DNA of 64,000 nucleotides from Albirhodobacter sp048262715 (GCA_048262715.1 JBLXEV010000005.1:1-64000), one strand, 5' to 3'. Counted from the first letter of the stretch, positions 16,875 through 25,777 are shown. Notes: a model not told the origin generated them from the sequence alone. Made by a program: numbers and translations.

Positions 16875-18404
16875 ATGTCTGAGGGTATTCATCACGTCAC
16901 CGCCGTCACGCGGCGCGTTCAGGCGAATGTCGATTTCTACGCGGGCTTTCTCGGGCTGCGGCTGGTCAAGCAGACGGGCGGCTTTGAGGACGGGGAGCAG
17001 TTGCATCTGTTTTACGGCGATGCGGCGGGCTCTCCGGGGTCACTGATCACCTTCCTTGTCTGGGAAGATGGGGCGGCGGGGCGCGTGGGACATGGGCAGA
17101 TCGGTGAGATCGCGCTCGCCGTGCCGCCGCACAGTATCGGTGACTGGTTGAGCCGCGCACTGGCCGCTGGCGTGCCGCATGAGGGGCCTTTGCGCGCCTT
17201 CGGCGAGACCACGCTGCGGCTCAAAGATCCTGATGGGATCAGCGTGGTTTTGGTGGGCGTTGATCTGCCGAGCCCCGCGCCGCTGCAAGATCCACTCGCC
17301 CCGACACGGCTGCGCGGGGTTACGTTGTTCTCCGAGGATGCCGAGGCCACCGCGCAGTTCGTCGCCCGTTTCGGCTACGCGGAGACCGCGCGTGAGGGCG
17401 CCGTTCGGCGGATGCTGTCAGGCTCGGATGCCGTCGATATCCGCGATGCGGCGGGGTTCTTCGCGGGCATTCCAGGCACGGGGATCTTCGATCATCTGGC
17501 GTTTCGCGCCCCCGATATGCATGCCCTGAACGCGATGCACAGCGCGTTGCGCCAGCAAGGTGCTACAACCGTGCATGATCGCAAATACTTCCGCTCGCTC
17601 TATGCGCGCGACGCGGCGGGGCTGCTGTTTGAATATGCCACCGACGCGCCGGGGTTTGCGGTGGATGAGGATCTCGCGCATCTGGGCGAGACCCTCTTTG
17701 TGCCGCCGCAGGATGCAGATCGGGCAGAAGACTTGCGGGTGATGATGCCACAATTCGCGCGGCCGGGCGCGCCGCGTCTGCCGCTGCGGGATTTGCCCTT
17801 CGTGCATCGGTTCTATCACCCCAAAGACCCCGATGGATCGGTGATCGTCACGTTGCATGGATCGGGTGGGGCGGAGGCGGATCTGTTTGGGTTTGCACAT
17901 CGGATAAACCCGCGTGCGACGCTGCTCGGGGTGCGCGGGCGCTCCACCGAGGAAGGCACGGCGCGCTGGTTCCGGCGTCTGGGGGCGGGTGTGTTCGATC
18001 AGGCCGATATCCGCAGTGAGGCGGAGGCATTTACCGCGTTTCTGGACGGTGCGGTGAAAAGCTACGGGCTGGCGCGCGACCGGCTGACAGTGCTTGGCTA
18101 TTCCAACGGTGCGAATTTCGCGGCGGCTGTGATGGCGCTTTATCCCAATGAGATTGGGCAGGCGGTGCTGCTTCGGCCGCGCTTGGTGCTGGAGGATCTG
18201 CCGCAGGTGGATCTGTCAAATCTCACGCTGCTGACGCTTGCAGGGGCGCAAGACCCTGATGCGGACCAGGCGGGGGTGCTCGCGGAGTGGATGGCTGCAC
18301 GTGGTGCGCAGGTCAAGGGGCAGGTGGTGCAGGCAGGGCATACTTGGGGCGACGACGATCTGCGCGCGGCGCAGGACTGGATCAAAGGAGTGGGAAATGA
18401 CTGA
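16875..18404 (+). CDS. Fusion protein: VOC ring-cleaving dioxygenase plus alpha/beta hydrolase
   Basis: A 509-residue protein whose first 310 or so residues repeat the upstream dioxygenase fold (GIHHVTAVT at the start, FDHLAFRAPD and LFEYATDAPGF supplying His and Glu ligands). The last 200 repeat the upstream esterase (HGSGGAEADLFG, nucleophile Ser410 in GYSNG, AGAQDPDAD, AGHTWG). The length almost equals the sum of the two separate genes (310 + 205), so it looks like a duplicated pair whose stop was lost. All catalytic residues remain. Fusion supports the view that the two activities act in sequence on one substrate. It overlaps the GNAT gene by eight bases. Confidence 0.9.
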   Translation: MSEGIHHVTAVTRRVQANVDFYAGFLGLRLVKQTGGFEDGEQLHLFYGDAAGSPGSLITFLVWEDGAAGRVGHGQIGEIALAVPPHSIGDWLSRALAAGVPHEGPLRAFGETTLRLKDPDGISVVLVGVDLPSPAPLQDPLAPTRLRGVTLFSEDAEATAQFVARFGYAETAREGAVRRMLSGSDAVDIRDAAGFFAGIPGTGIFDHLAFRAPDMHALNAMHSALRQQGATTVHDRKYFRSLYARDAAGLLFEYATDAPGFAVDEDLAHLGETLFVPPQDADRAEDLRVMMPQFARPGAPRLPLRDLPFVHRFYHPKDPDGSVIVTLHGSGGAEADLFGFAHRINPRATLLGVRGRSTEEGTARWFRRLGAGVFDQADIRSEAEAFTAFLDGAVKSYGLARDRLTVLGYSNGANFAAAVMALYPNEIGQAVLLRPRLVLEDLPQVDLSNLTLLTLAGAQDPDADQAGVLAEWMAARGAQVKGQVVQAGHTWGDDDLRAAQDWIKGVGND

Positions 18405-18723
18405 GGTTTCAATCGTCAAAGAGATGCGGGATGCAAGGCACGGGCGCTATATCGCCCGTGTCGCGGGGATCGACGCGGAGGCGGAACTGACCTTCACCCT
18501 GCGCGGGCCGGATCTGATGAGTGCGGATCACACCGGAGCGCCAGACGCCCTGCGGGGCACCGGAGCGGCAGCGGCCTTGGTGGATCATTTGGTGGCGCAG
18601 GCGCGCGCGGACGGGGTGCGGATCATCCCGCTTTGCCCCTATGTGCGCGCGCGTTACATGCGCAACCCCGATTGGGCGGATGTGTTCACCACCAAACCGG
18701 GGGAGACCCCGCAGCTCCGCTAA
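18397..18723 (+). CDS. Small GNAT-like N-acetyltransferase (YjdJ type)
   Basis: A 108-residue single-domain GNAT-like protein. The phosphate-binding loop appears as LRGTGAAAALV and the C-terminal strand as IIPLCPYVRARYMRNP, which are typical of the YjdJ/GNAT-like family (PF14542-type). Its start is inside the end of the fusion gene, so it is translated with it. The substrate is unknown; members are widespread and often appended to stress operons. The gene is close to the family's minimum size and seems complete. Confidence 0.82.
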   Translation: MTEVSIVKEMRDARHGRYIARVAGIDAEAELTFTLRGPDLMSADHTGAPDALRGTGAAAALVDHLVAQARADGVRIIPLCPYVRARYMRNPDWADVFTTKPGETPQLR

Positions 18724-18738
18724 TCTGCGGCGTTTAGC

Positions 18739-19281
18739 TTAGCCGAGGCTTGCAACAAATCCGGCGAGATAGTCGCGCAACGCGGCGCGGGTTTTCTCAT
18801 CCGTCAGGTTGCCTTTGTCATCAAAGGCCTGCCCCGCGCGCGACACCATCAACCGCCCTTCGAACCAAGGCCGCGTGCCGAGCGTGCGCAGCACCGGCAG
18901 CCAATGCGATTGCGCAAGGATCGTCCCAAATCCACCCGGAGAGGCGCCGATCAGCGCGACAGGTTTGCCTTTGAACGCCGACGCACCCTCGCCACGCGAC
19001 ATCCAGTCGATCGCGTTCTTGAAGACGCCCGGAACACCGTTGTTATATTCCGGCGAGACCAGCAAAAGCGCATCTGCCTGCGCGAGCTGCGCTTGCAGGG
19101 TTTTCACCGACGTAGGCAGGCCATTCGCCGCCTCATCATCGCCATTGTAAAGCGGGACATCCGCAATAGACCCCGACACAATTTCGCTTCCCTCGGGACA
19201 GTCTTCGGCGGCGGCGCGCAGCAGCCCTGAGTTGAACGAGGCGATGCGTAGGCTTCCCGAGAGGCCAAGAATTTTTGCCAT
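18739..19281 (-). CDS. NAD(P)H-dependent FMN reductase (ChrR/azoreductase-like)
   Basis: A 180-residue flavodoxin-fold enzyme. The N-terminal phosphate loop GLSGSLRIASFN binds FMN, and SPEYNNGVPGVFKNAIDW is the family signature. Such enzymes reduce quinones, chromate or azo dyes by two electrons, avoiding semiquinones. The ATG at 19281 is preceded by GGAGTATCTC and gives the usual length. It is convergent with the GNAT gene (15-bp gap) and so is controlled separately, but its quinone-reductase role fits the adjacent dioxygenase-esterase cluster, as azoR2 and mhqN fit in Bacillus. Confidence 0.85.
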   Translation of the reverse strand: MAKILGLSGSLRIASFNSGLLRAAAEDCPEGSEIVSGSIADVPLYNGDDEAANGLPTSVKTLQAQLAQADALLLVSPEYNNGVPGVFKNAIDWMSRGEGASAFKGKPVALIGASPGGFGTILAQSHWLPVLRTLGTRPWFEGRLMVSRAGQAFDDKGNLTDEKTRAALRDYLAGFVASLG

Positions 19282-19512
19282 GAGATACTCCGTTGCGGGT
19301 GTGTGACTTCGCGCGAAGACGGTAGCTGCCTTCGCCATCCAAACGTAAGGATAGATCGAACCTGCGGGAAGGAAAGGCGAAATCTAAGAAGAACACGCCT
19401 ATCACTGCCGGAACGCAGGGCGAAGCGCTCTGCGATGAAAAGAGATCGCAGGGCGCGCTAGAGTGCAGCCTGGCGATACGCCCAAATGAAAAGCGAATGC
19501 CGGACCAGAGGC

Positions 19513-20319
19513 TTAGGCGCCCATCTGCCGCAAGGCTTGCGCGCTGTGTTTAAGCTGCGCTTCAAGCACATCGCGGAAGCCTTCGCCCTTATCGGTCGAG
19601 AACGGGTTCGGCCCGGGGGCGTTGGTTTCCAGAATGATCGGCCCAGCATATCCGATGGCCTTCAGTGCCGCGATCTGTGCGGGGAAATCGGTATGGCCCG
19701 ATCCCACGCCCTCGCGGTTGCTATCGGCGGCATGATAGAGGCCAAGTCGGCTGCCCGCCGCTTTCAGCGCGGCGACCGGATCGGCCTCCTCGATATTCAT
19801 GTGATAGGCATCGGGCAGCAGGGAGAGGTTCGCCGCCCCCACCTGATCCAAAAGCGTCAGCCCCTCGGCGACGGTGCGGATCTGATGCGTCTCGTAGCGG
19901 TTCAGGATCTCGAAGACGACATTCAGGCCTTTGGCCGCCGCGATCTCGCAGATCTGACGCGTTGAGGTGATAAGAAGCGCGTCTTCCTCGGCCTGTGTGG
20001 CAATCGGCGCGATCCGTGTCACTTGGCCATGACAGGAGATCAACGGATGGCCCAACTCCGCCGCGAAATCGGCCAGCGCGCGGTAATAGTCGAGCGCCTT
20101 GGCCCGCTCGCCCACATCGGGATGCGAGATATCAGCATCACCCGGGGTGAGGGAGAACACGGTGAGCCCGTGATCCCCCAAAACTTGGCGCACCTCGGCC
20201 GCGTTTTGCGAGACATCGCCAAACAGCTCAACCCCGTCCAAACCCGCACGCTTGAGCCGCGCGGCTGTGGTGGCGAGGGGTTCCCCGCCAAAGATCCATG
20301 TACAGCATCCGATCTTCAC
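19513..20319 (-). CDS. Sugar phosphate isomerase/epimerase (inosose isomerase-like)
   Basis: A 268-residue TIM-barrel protein of the AP-endonuclease-2-like superfamily (IolE, IolI, tagatose 3-epimerase). The metal-binding C-terminal part is clear: LLPDAYHMNIEE, then GLYHAADSNREG and GHTDF, and ILETNAP with the final Glu ligand. It overlaps iolG by four bases, so an isomerase for an inositol ketone (IolI-like) is the most likely role. Exact substrate identity is inference. Confidence 0.8.
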   Translation of the reverse strand: MKIGCCTWIFGGEPLATTAARLKRAGLDGVELFGDVSQNAAEVRQVLGDHGLTVFSLTPGDADISHPDVGERAKALDYYRALADFAAELGHPLISCHGQVTRIAPIATQAEEDALLITSTRQICEIAAAKGLNVVFEILNRYETHQIRTVAEGLTLLDQVGAANLSLLPDAYHMNIEEADPVAALKAAGSRLGLYHAADSNREGVGSGHTDFPAQIAALKAIGYAGPIILETNAPGPNPFSTDKGEGFRDVLEAQLKHSAQALRQMGA

Positions 20320-21329
20320 GATGCTGCCCCGACCATCTGCGCGGTGATTGCAACCGTCCGGCCTTCGCGATGCGAGATATTGGCCGCCTCCGCGAGCGCC
20401 AGCGCGTTGACGCCGTCCTGCACGGTTGCGGGCATCTGGGTGTCCGAGGTGAGCGCATCAAGGAAGCCCGCCCATTCCGTCTCATAGGCGCGCATGTAGC
20501 GCTCCAAGAAGAACAGCTGCGGCTTGGCGGAGCTAACGTGGGAGGCGGTGGATTTGCTCAATGTCGTTTCAAGCTGGTTCTCGACGGACAGGAGGCCGTC
20601 CGAGCCGAGCAGCTCTAGCCGTTGATCATAGCCGAAGACGGCGCGGCGGGAGTTGCGGATCGTGGCAATCCGCCCGTCCGCATAGTGCAGAATGACCACG
20701 GCGGTATCGACATCCCCCGCCTCACCAATTTCCGGATCGACGAGGCAAGAGCCTGTTGCAGTGACTTTTTCGGGGAGACCGAAGAGCCAGCAGCACATAT
20801 CGAAATCATGGATCATCATGTCGCGGAACAGCCCGCCCGAAACTTTCACATAGCTCACCGGCGGCGGGGCGGGATCGTAGGAGGTCACGGAGAGAAGTTC
20901 GCCCTTGCCGATCTCGCCCGCCACAAACGCGGCTTTGAGCGCCGCGAAATTCGGATCGAAGCGGCGATTGAAGCCCATCATTACCGGCTTGCCGCCCGCC
21001 GCGACCGTGGCCCGGACTTTGAGCGCGCGCTCCAGATCCAGATCAATCGGCTTTTCGCAGAACACCGCCTTGCCCGCCGCCACGCCGCGCTCGATCAGAT
21101 CGGCATGGGTGTTGGTCGAGGAGGCAATCAGGATCGCGTCGATGCTGGTGTCGTTGAGGATTTCATCTGCGCTGCGCACCGCGATGCCGTGCTCGGCGGC
21201 GAGGGCTTTCGCGGCATCTTCCATCACATCGGTGACGGCGACGAGTTGGGCGCGGGGATCGGATTTGATCGAGGCGGCATGCACCTTGCCGATCCGGCCT
21301 GCGCCGAAGAGAGCTACCTTGATGGTCAT
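20316..21329 (-). CDS. iolG: Inositol 2-dehydrogenase
   Basis: A 337-residue Gfo/Idh/MocA oxidoreductase that oxidises myo-inositol to 2-keto-myo-inositol (scyllo-inosose) with NAD. The Rossmann motif FGAGRIGKVHA starts at residue 8. The catalytic EKP motif is in CEKPIDLD, and the substrate-site HDFDMCCW contains the catalytic Asp/His pair (DxxxH-type region MIHDFDM). Close resemblance to IolG proteins and its place beside iolCDEB support the name. It overlaps the isomerase gene and follows another Gfo/Idh gene by 20 bases. Confidence 0.9.
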   Translation of the reverse strand: MTIKVALFGAGRIGKVHAASIKSDPRAQLVAVTDVMEDAAKALAAEHGIAVRSADEILNDTSIDAILIASSTNTHADLIERGVAAGKAVFCEKPIDLDLERALKVRATVAAGGKPVMMGFNRRFDPNFAALKAAFVAGEIGKGELLSVTSYDPAPPPVSYVKVSGGLFRDMMIHDFDMCCWLFGLPEKVTATGSCLVDPEIGEAGDVDTAVVILHYADGRIATIRNSRRAVFGYDQRLELLGSDGLLSVENQLETTLSKSTASHVSSAKPQLFFLERYMRAYETEWAGFLDALTSDTQMPATVQDGVNALALAEAANISHREGRTVAITAQMVGAAS

Positions 21330-21349
21330 GACAGTCCTTTCAGGAACAG

Positions 21350-22468
21350 TTAGAGGGTAACGCGCTGGCCGCTGCGGGCGCTAGCGTCAATGGCGTGGAT
21401 GACGGCCTCGAACGGGAGGGCGTCGGTAAAGGTGGGGGCGCTTTTCGGCCCACCTGCGATCCAGCGCAGGAAGGCGGCAACCTCGATGGTCTTGAGATCG
21501 CCAAATCCAAGTTGGTGGCCCGCGGCGGGGCAGAAATCCCCGTAGGGCGCATGGGCTGGCCCCGTCAGGATGGTGCGGAAGCCTTGCTGCGCGACAGGCC
21601 CCTCGTTTTGATAGATCTGCAATTCGTTGAGACGTTCCTGCGCAAAGCTGATCATCCCTTTCGTGCCGTGAACCTCCCAATCCAAGCGGTTCTTGCGCCC
21701 CCAAGCCGAGCGCGAGGTGCACAGCGTGCCCTGCGCCCCATTCGCGAAGCGCACAATGGCGGAGGCGGTATCTTCATTCTCGACCGCCGCGCGGGTATCG
21801 GAATTGGCGACAGGGCGGGTGGTGTGGATGATTTGCGTGTCCGCAATCAGGCTGTCGATCGGCCCCATCAGCCCATAGGCGAGCGAGACAAGATGGCAGC
21901 CGAGATCGCCCAGCGTTCCCAGCCCCGCCTGCGCGCGGGTGGCGCGCCAGCTCCACGGCAGATCGGGATCGGCCTGATAATCCTCATCGACCCAGCCGCG
22001 GAAATGCACCAGATCGCCAATCGCGCCATCGGCAATCAATCGCGTCGCGTGCTGGAAGGCGGGGTTATGGGTGTAATTATAGCCGACCATGGTTTTCACG
22101 CCGCGCTTGCGGGCGGCCTCTTCCATCTGCCGCGCCTGATCCAACGTCAGCGAGAGTGGCTTTTCGCAATGCACATGCTTGCCCGCCTCAATCGCCGCCA
22201 ACGCCATATCATAGTGGAACGCGTTGGGGCTGGTGATCGACACGATATCGACATCCGGCGCGCGGACCATCTCGCGCCAATCCGTCGTTGCATTTTGAAA
22301 GCCGAATTGATCCGCCATCTTGCGCGCGAGATCGTCGGTTTGATCGCAGAGCCACGCGAGCCGCACCTCCGGCAGATCGCCAAAAACGGCCCGCGCCGCG
22401 CGGTAGGCCAGCGCATGGGCTTTGCCCATATATCCCGTCCCGATCAGGGCAAGGCCCAAAGTTTTCAT
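21350..22468 (-). CDS. Gfo/Idh/MocA family oxidoreductase (second inositol-type dehydrogenase)
   Basis: A 372-residue NAD(P)-dependent dehydrogenase. The Rossmann motif is LIGTGYMGKAHA and the EKP motif is in HCEKPLSL. It is probably specific for another inositol isomer (scyllo- or D-chiro-inositol) or an inosose derivative, as is usual for second copies in iol loci. The ATG at 22468, preceded by GGGAGGAG, was preferred over a start seven codons earlier. It is first in the leftward iol operon and divergent from the RpiR regulator, with a candidate operator between. Confidence 0.85.
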   Translation of the reverse strand: MKTLGLALIGTGYMGKAHALAYRAARAVFGDLPEVRLAWLCDQTDDLARKMADQFGFQNATTDWREMVRAPDVDIVSITSPNAFHYDMALAAIEAGKHVHCEKPLSLTLDQARQMEEAARKRGVKTMVGYNYTHNPAFQHATRLIADGAIGDLVHFRGWVDEDYQADPDLPWSWRATRAQAGLGTLGDLGCHLVSLAYGLMGPIDSLIADTQIIHTTRPVANSDTRAAVENEDTASAIVRFANGAQGTLCTSRSAWGRKNRLDWEVHGTKGMISFAQERLNELQIYQNEGPVAQQGFRTILTGPAHAPYGDFCPAAGHQLGFGDLKTIEVAAFLRWIAGGPKSAPTFTDALPFEAVIHAIDASARSGQRVTL

Positions 22469-22557
22469 GATTGCTCCTCCCCCGAGCACAGCCTAGCTTG
22501 CCGCTTTGCCGTTCGTTCTGAACAGATCCTCTGTCTGGTGCGAATTTTGATCAAATC

Positions 22558-22571
22558 AGAATTTTTGTTCC
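22558..22571. promoter_or_regulatory. Candidate IolR operator, iol divergent promoter
   Basis: AGAA-TTTTTG-TTCC fits, with one mismatch, the GGAA-N6-TTCC motif reported for the RpiR-type repressor IolR in Sinorhizobium meliloti. It lies between the leftward iolG operon and the RpiR gene. The same motif recurs before the transporter operon. Confidence 0.55.
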
Positions 22572-22620
22572 ATTTCCCTATTCGCTACATTAGTAAGATC
22601 TGTCAAGGGGGAGCGTACAC

Positions 22621-23457
22621 ATGGACAGCTCAATCGAGGGCGCGCAAACGCCGCCGGAGACTATCACGCAGCTTCTGGCGCGGCTGGATCGGATCAGCGG
22701 CGCGCTGCCTAAGCGGCTGCGGCAATGCGCCGAATATCTGCGCGCGAATATCAACCTGATTGCGGTCTCGACCGTGGCCGAGATTTCAGCGGCGGCGGGT
22801 GTCGCCCCTTCTGCCTTCATGCGGTTTTGTCAGGCGCTTGGATTCTCGGGCTATTCGGAGATGCAGGCGTTGTTTCGGGCGGAATATGCGCAATCGCGCC
22901 CCGATTACCCAGAACGGCTGAGCGATCTGCGGGCGCGCGGCGGGCATAGCGGCGCGCGACTGTTGGCGGATTTTATTGAAGCGGGGCATAAATCCCTTAT
23001 TTCACTCTCCAATACGGATGGTGTGGATCAGCTCTCCGTGGTCACCGAGCGCCTCGCCAAGGCGCGAATCGTGCATCTGGTTGGGGTTCGGCGCTCCTAT
23101 CCGGTGGTCAGCTATATGGGGTATATGCTGCAAAAAATGGAGATCCCCTGCATCGTGCATACTGGCAGCGCGGGGGTGGAGTTCACGGCCTCGATGCAGG
23201 CAGGGGATGTGCTGTTTGCGGTGACTTTCGCGCCCTTCGCGGCCGAGACCCGTAATCTTGCCGAGACCGCCCATGCCAAGGGCCTTCCGGTGATTTTGCT
23301 CACAGATTCGGCCGATTGCCCGTTAGGAGATATTGCTGTGGCGCAATTGATCGCACGCGAGGTCGATTCAGGCGCGTTCCGCGTTCCTGTCGCCTCGATG
23401 ACGTTGGCCACTACGATTGCAGTCGGCGCAGGCAGTATGCGCGGAGCGGGGGCGTAA
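22621..23457 (+). CDS. MurR/RpiR family regulator of inositol catabolism (IolR-like)
   Basis: A 278-residue protein with an N-terminal RpiR helix-turn-helix (about residues 15-90, with VAEISAAAGVAPSAFMRFCQALGFSGYSE) and a C-terminal SIS sugar-phosphate-binding domain (about 120-270). It sits between two oppositely oriented inositol units, both preceded by AGAA-N6-TTCC. By analogy with S. meliloti IolR it should repress until an inositol pathway phosphate, such as 2-deoxy-5-keto-gluconic acid 6-phosphate, binds the SIS domain. That the ligand is this compound is inference. Confidence 0.85.
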   Translation: MDSSIEGAQTPPETITQLLARLDRISGALPKRLRQCAEYLRANINLIAVSTVAEISAAAGVAPSAFMRFCQALGFSGYSEMQALFRAEYAQSRPDYPERLSDLRARGGHSGARLLADFIEAGHKSLISLSNTDGVDQLSVVTERLAKARIVHLVGVRRSYPVVSYMGYMLQKMEIPCIVHTGSAGVEFTASMQAGDVLFAVTFAPFAAETRNLAETAHAKGLPVILLTDSADCPLGDIAVAQLIAREVDSGAFRVPVASMTLATTIAVGAGSMRGAGA

Positions 23458-23494
23458 CGTTTCGCGAATAGAGTGGTTGCTTTTCCATAAAAAT

Positions 23495-23508
23495 AGAATA
23501 TTAATTCC
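23495..23508. promoter_or_regulatory. Candidate IolR operator upstream of the transporter-iolCDEB operon
   Basis: AGAA-TATTAA-TTCC, the same AGAA-N6-TTCC form as at 22558, located 136 bases before the substrate-binding protein gene. The surrounding sequence is AT-rich, as expected for a promoter. Confidence 0.55.
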
Positions 23509-23643
23509 ATTACTGAGGTGGGAGGGGAATCATCCCGCCGGAAGACGAAGGCGCCGAGCGGCCAAGGCTGCGCGGTGAAACGCCCAGCTTCGCGCTGGTC
23601 GTCGGGCGAAGAGGAACGCCCCAAAACGGTCTAGGGAGGAAAC

Positions 23644-24570
23644 ATGACCAAATTCGTAAAAATGACTGCGACCGCTGTGGCTCTGGCATTTGCCGCGCCA
23701 GCATTCGCGCAAAATATTATCGTCGTGTCGCACGGGCAGGCGAATGATCCGTTCTGGTCGGTCGTCAAGAATGGCGTCGATAAGGCGGCAAAAGATTCCG
23801 GCGCAACGGTGGATTACCGCGCGCCCGAAACCTTTGACATGGTGGCGATGAGCCAGTTGATCGACGCGGCTGTGAACCAAGAGCCAGATGGCCTCGTGGT
23901 CTCGATCCCCGATGCGGATGCGCTCGCGCCGTCGATCGAGCGTGCGGTTGCGGCAGGCATTCCGGTGATCTCGATGAACTCCGGCTCCGACGTGTCGAAG
24001 TCGCTCGGTGCGCTGCTGCATGTCGGCCAAGACGAGTTCGACGCTGGCAAGGCAGCGGGCGAAAAGCTGGCCTCGATGGGCGGCAAAACCGGGATCTGTG
24101 TGAACCAAGAAGTCGGCAACGTATCGCTTGACCAGCGCTGCGCGGGCTTCTCGGAAGGGTTTGGCGGCAAAGTTGACGTCATCCCGACGCAAAACGACCC
24201 CGCTGAGGTTGAGGCAAAGGTGAAAGCCGCGCTCGAATCCAACCCTGATATCGATACGATCATGGGCCTTGGCGCATCGCTCGTGGGCGAGCCGTCGATT
24301 GCTGCCGTGGAAGCGGTTGGCCGCACGGGTGAAGTGAATGTCGCGACCTTCGATCTCTCTGCGGGCTTCTTGGAAGCTGTGGCGGATGGCCGCGCCGCAT
24401 TCGGCATCGACCAACAGCAATTCCTGCAAGGCTACCTGCCGGTGATCTTCCTCGCGCTCAATGCTGAATATGGCTTGATCCCGGGTGGGAATGTGCCGTC
24501 TGGCCCGAACCTGATCACCAAGGAAAAAGCCGCGCAAGTGGTTGATCTGTCTGCAAAAGGCATCCGTTAA
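23644..24570 (+). CDS. Inositol-type ABC transporter substrate-binding protein
   Basis: A 308-residue periplasmic protein of the pentose/hexose type-I binding family, with a signal peptide (MTKFVKMTATAVALAFAAPA, cleavage after AFA). The mature part begins NIIVVSHGQANDPFWSVVKNG, and DQRCAGFSEGF and IDQQQFLQGYLPV are typical of inositol and ribose binding proteins. AGGGAGGAAAC precedes the start. The context with iol genes makes myo-inositol the likely ligand (IbpA-like). A hairpin terminator follows, so this gene is probably expressed more strongly than the permease. Confidence 0.88.
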   Translation: MTKFVKMTATAVALAFAAPAFAQNIIVVSHGQANDPFWSVVKNGVDKAAKDSGATVDYRAPETFDMVAMSQLIDAAVNQEPDGLVVSIPDADALAPSIERAVAAGIPVISMNSGSDVSKSLGALLHVGQDEFDAGKAAGEKLASMGGKTGICVNQEVGNVSLDQRCAGFSEGFGGKVDVIPTQNDPAEVEAKVKAALESNPDIDTIMGLGASLVGEPSIAAVEAVGRTGEVNVATFDLSAGFLEAVADGRAAFGIDQQQFLQGYLPVIFLALNAEYGLIPGGNVPSGPNLITKEKAAQVVDLSAKGIR

Positions 24571-24602
24571 TCCGCACCTGATCTACAGGTCTTGAACACA
24601 GC

Positions 24603-24633
24603 AAGGCCGCGGTGCGCTCCGCGTCGCGGCCTT
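24603..24633 (+). terminator. Intra-operon terminator/attenuator after the binding-protein gene
   Basis: Perfect 9-bp stem AAGGCCGCG / CGCGGCCTT with a 13-base loop, followed by TTT. It lies between the substrate-binding protein and permease genes, where partial termination usually gives excess binding protein. Confidence 0.8.
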
Positions 24634-24670
24634 TTTGTATCCAAATCACATCCGTGGGGGGAGACCGGCA

Positions 24671-25777
24671 ATGACCGACACAGCCCAAATAATCAACGAC
24701 GAACGGCTCAAGAAAGAGTCCTTCACGGCCCGCTTGATGAAGCGCCCAGAGCTGGGTGCCATCGCTGGCGTTATTCTTGTCACGATCTTCTTCTTGTTCA
24801 CCGCCGATAGCGCGATGTTTACGCTGTCGGGCATCATGAACTTCATGACCCCTGCCTCCCAGCTTGGGATCCTCGCGATTGGGGCGGCGCTGTTGATGAT
24901 CGGCGGCGAATTCGATCTCTCTATCGGGTCGATGGTCGCCTTTGCGGGGCTGATTTTCGGCGCTTGCGTTGTCACCCTCGGCTTGCCACTGATCGTGGCG
25001 ATCCCGCTGACCTTTGTTTTCGCGGCCATGGTGGGCGCGCTGAACGGGGCAATCGTTTTGAAGACGGGCCTGCCATCCTTCATCGTGACGCTGGCCTTCC
25101 TCTTTGTTCTGCGCGGGATCTCACTCGTCGGTCTGAAACTGGCAACAGGCGGCTCGACCCAGCTGCGCGGCGTGCGCGATGCGATTGAAGGTGATTTCCT
25201 GATCCCGCTGTTCTCGGGCGATGCGTTTGGCGGGCTGTTTGCTTGGCTCGCAAGCATCGGCGTCGTCGAGACATTCAACAACGGTGCGCCGAAAGTGCCG
25301 GGCATTCCGGTCGAGATCCTGTGGTTCATCGGGCTGACGCTGGTGGCGACCTTTGTGCTGCTGCGCACGCCTTACGGCAACTGGATCTTCGCTGCGGGTG
25401 GTGATCGCAATGCGGCCTCCAATTCCGGTGTTCCAGTGCGCAAGATCAAAATCTCGCTCTTCATGTTCACCGCCTGCTGTGCGGCCCTTGTCGCGATCAT
25501 CACGGTGATGGACGCAGGCTCCACCGATGCTCGGCGCGGGTTCATGAAGGAATTCGAGGCGATTATCGCGGCCGTGATCGGCGGCTGCCTGCTCACGGGC
25601 GGCTATGGTTCGGCGATCGGGGCTTTCTTCGGGGCGATCATCTTCGGCATGGTTGTGATCGGGCTGAGCTACACCAATTTCGACCAAGACTGGTTCCAAG
25701 TGTTCTTGGGCGGGATGCTGTTGATCGCGGTTTTGTTCAACAATTACATCCGCAAGCGCGTGACGGGGGAGCGTTGA
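24671..25777 (+). CDS. Inositol-type ABC transporter permease
   Basis: A 368-residue inner-membrane protein of the RbsC/AraH permease family with about ten helices and the signatures FDLSIGSMVAFAG, GLPSFIVTLAFLFVLRG and GSAIGAFFGAIIFGMV. A hydrophilic insert (about residues 175-215) contains GVRDAIEGDFLIPLFSGDAF, which is longer than in ribose permeases and common in inositol-type ones. The ATG at 24671 after GGGGGGAGACC was chosen. It is preceded by an intra-operon terminator and followed one base later by the ATPase gene. Confidence 0.88.
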   Translation: MTDTAQIINDERLKKESFTARLMKRPELGAIAGVILVTIFFLFTADSAMFTLSGIMNFMTPASQLGILAIGAALLMIGGEFDLSIGSMVAFAGLIFGACVVTLGLPLIVAIPLTFVFAAMVGALNGAIVLKTGLPSFIVTLAFLFVLRGISLVGLKLATGGSTQLRGVRDAIEGDFLIPLFSGDAFGGLFAWLASIGVVETFNNGAPKVPGIPVEILWFIGLTLVATFVLLRTPYGNWIFAAGGDRNAASNSGVPVRKIKISLFMFTACCAALVAIITVMDAGSTDARRGFMKEFEAIIAAVIGGCLLTGGYGSAIGAFFGAIIFGMVVIGLSYTNFDQDWFQVFLGGMLLIAVLFNNYIRKRVTGER

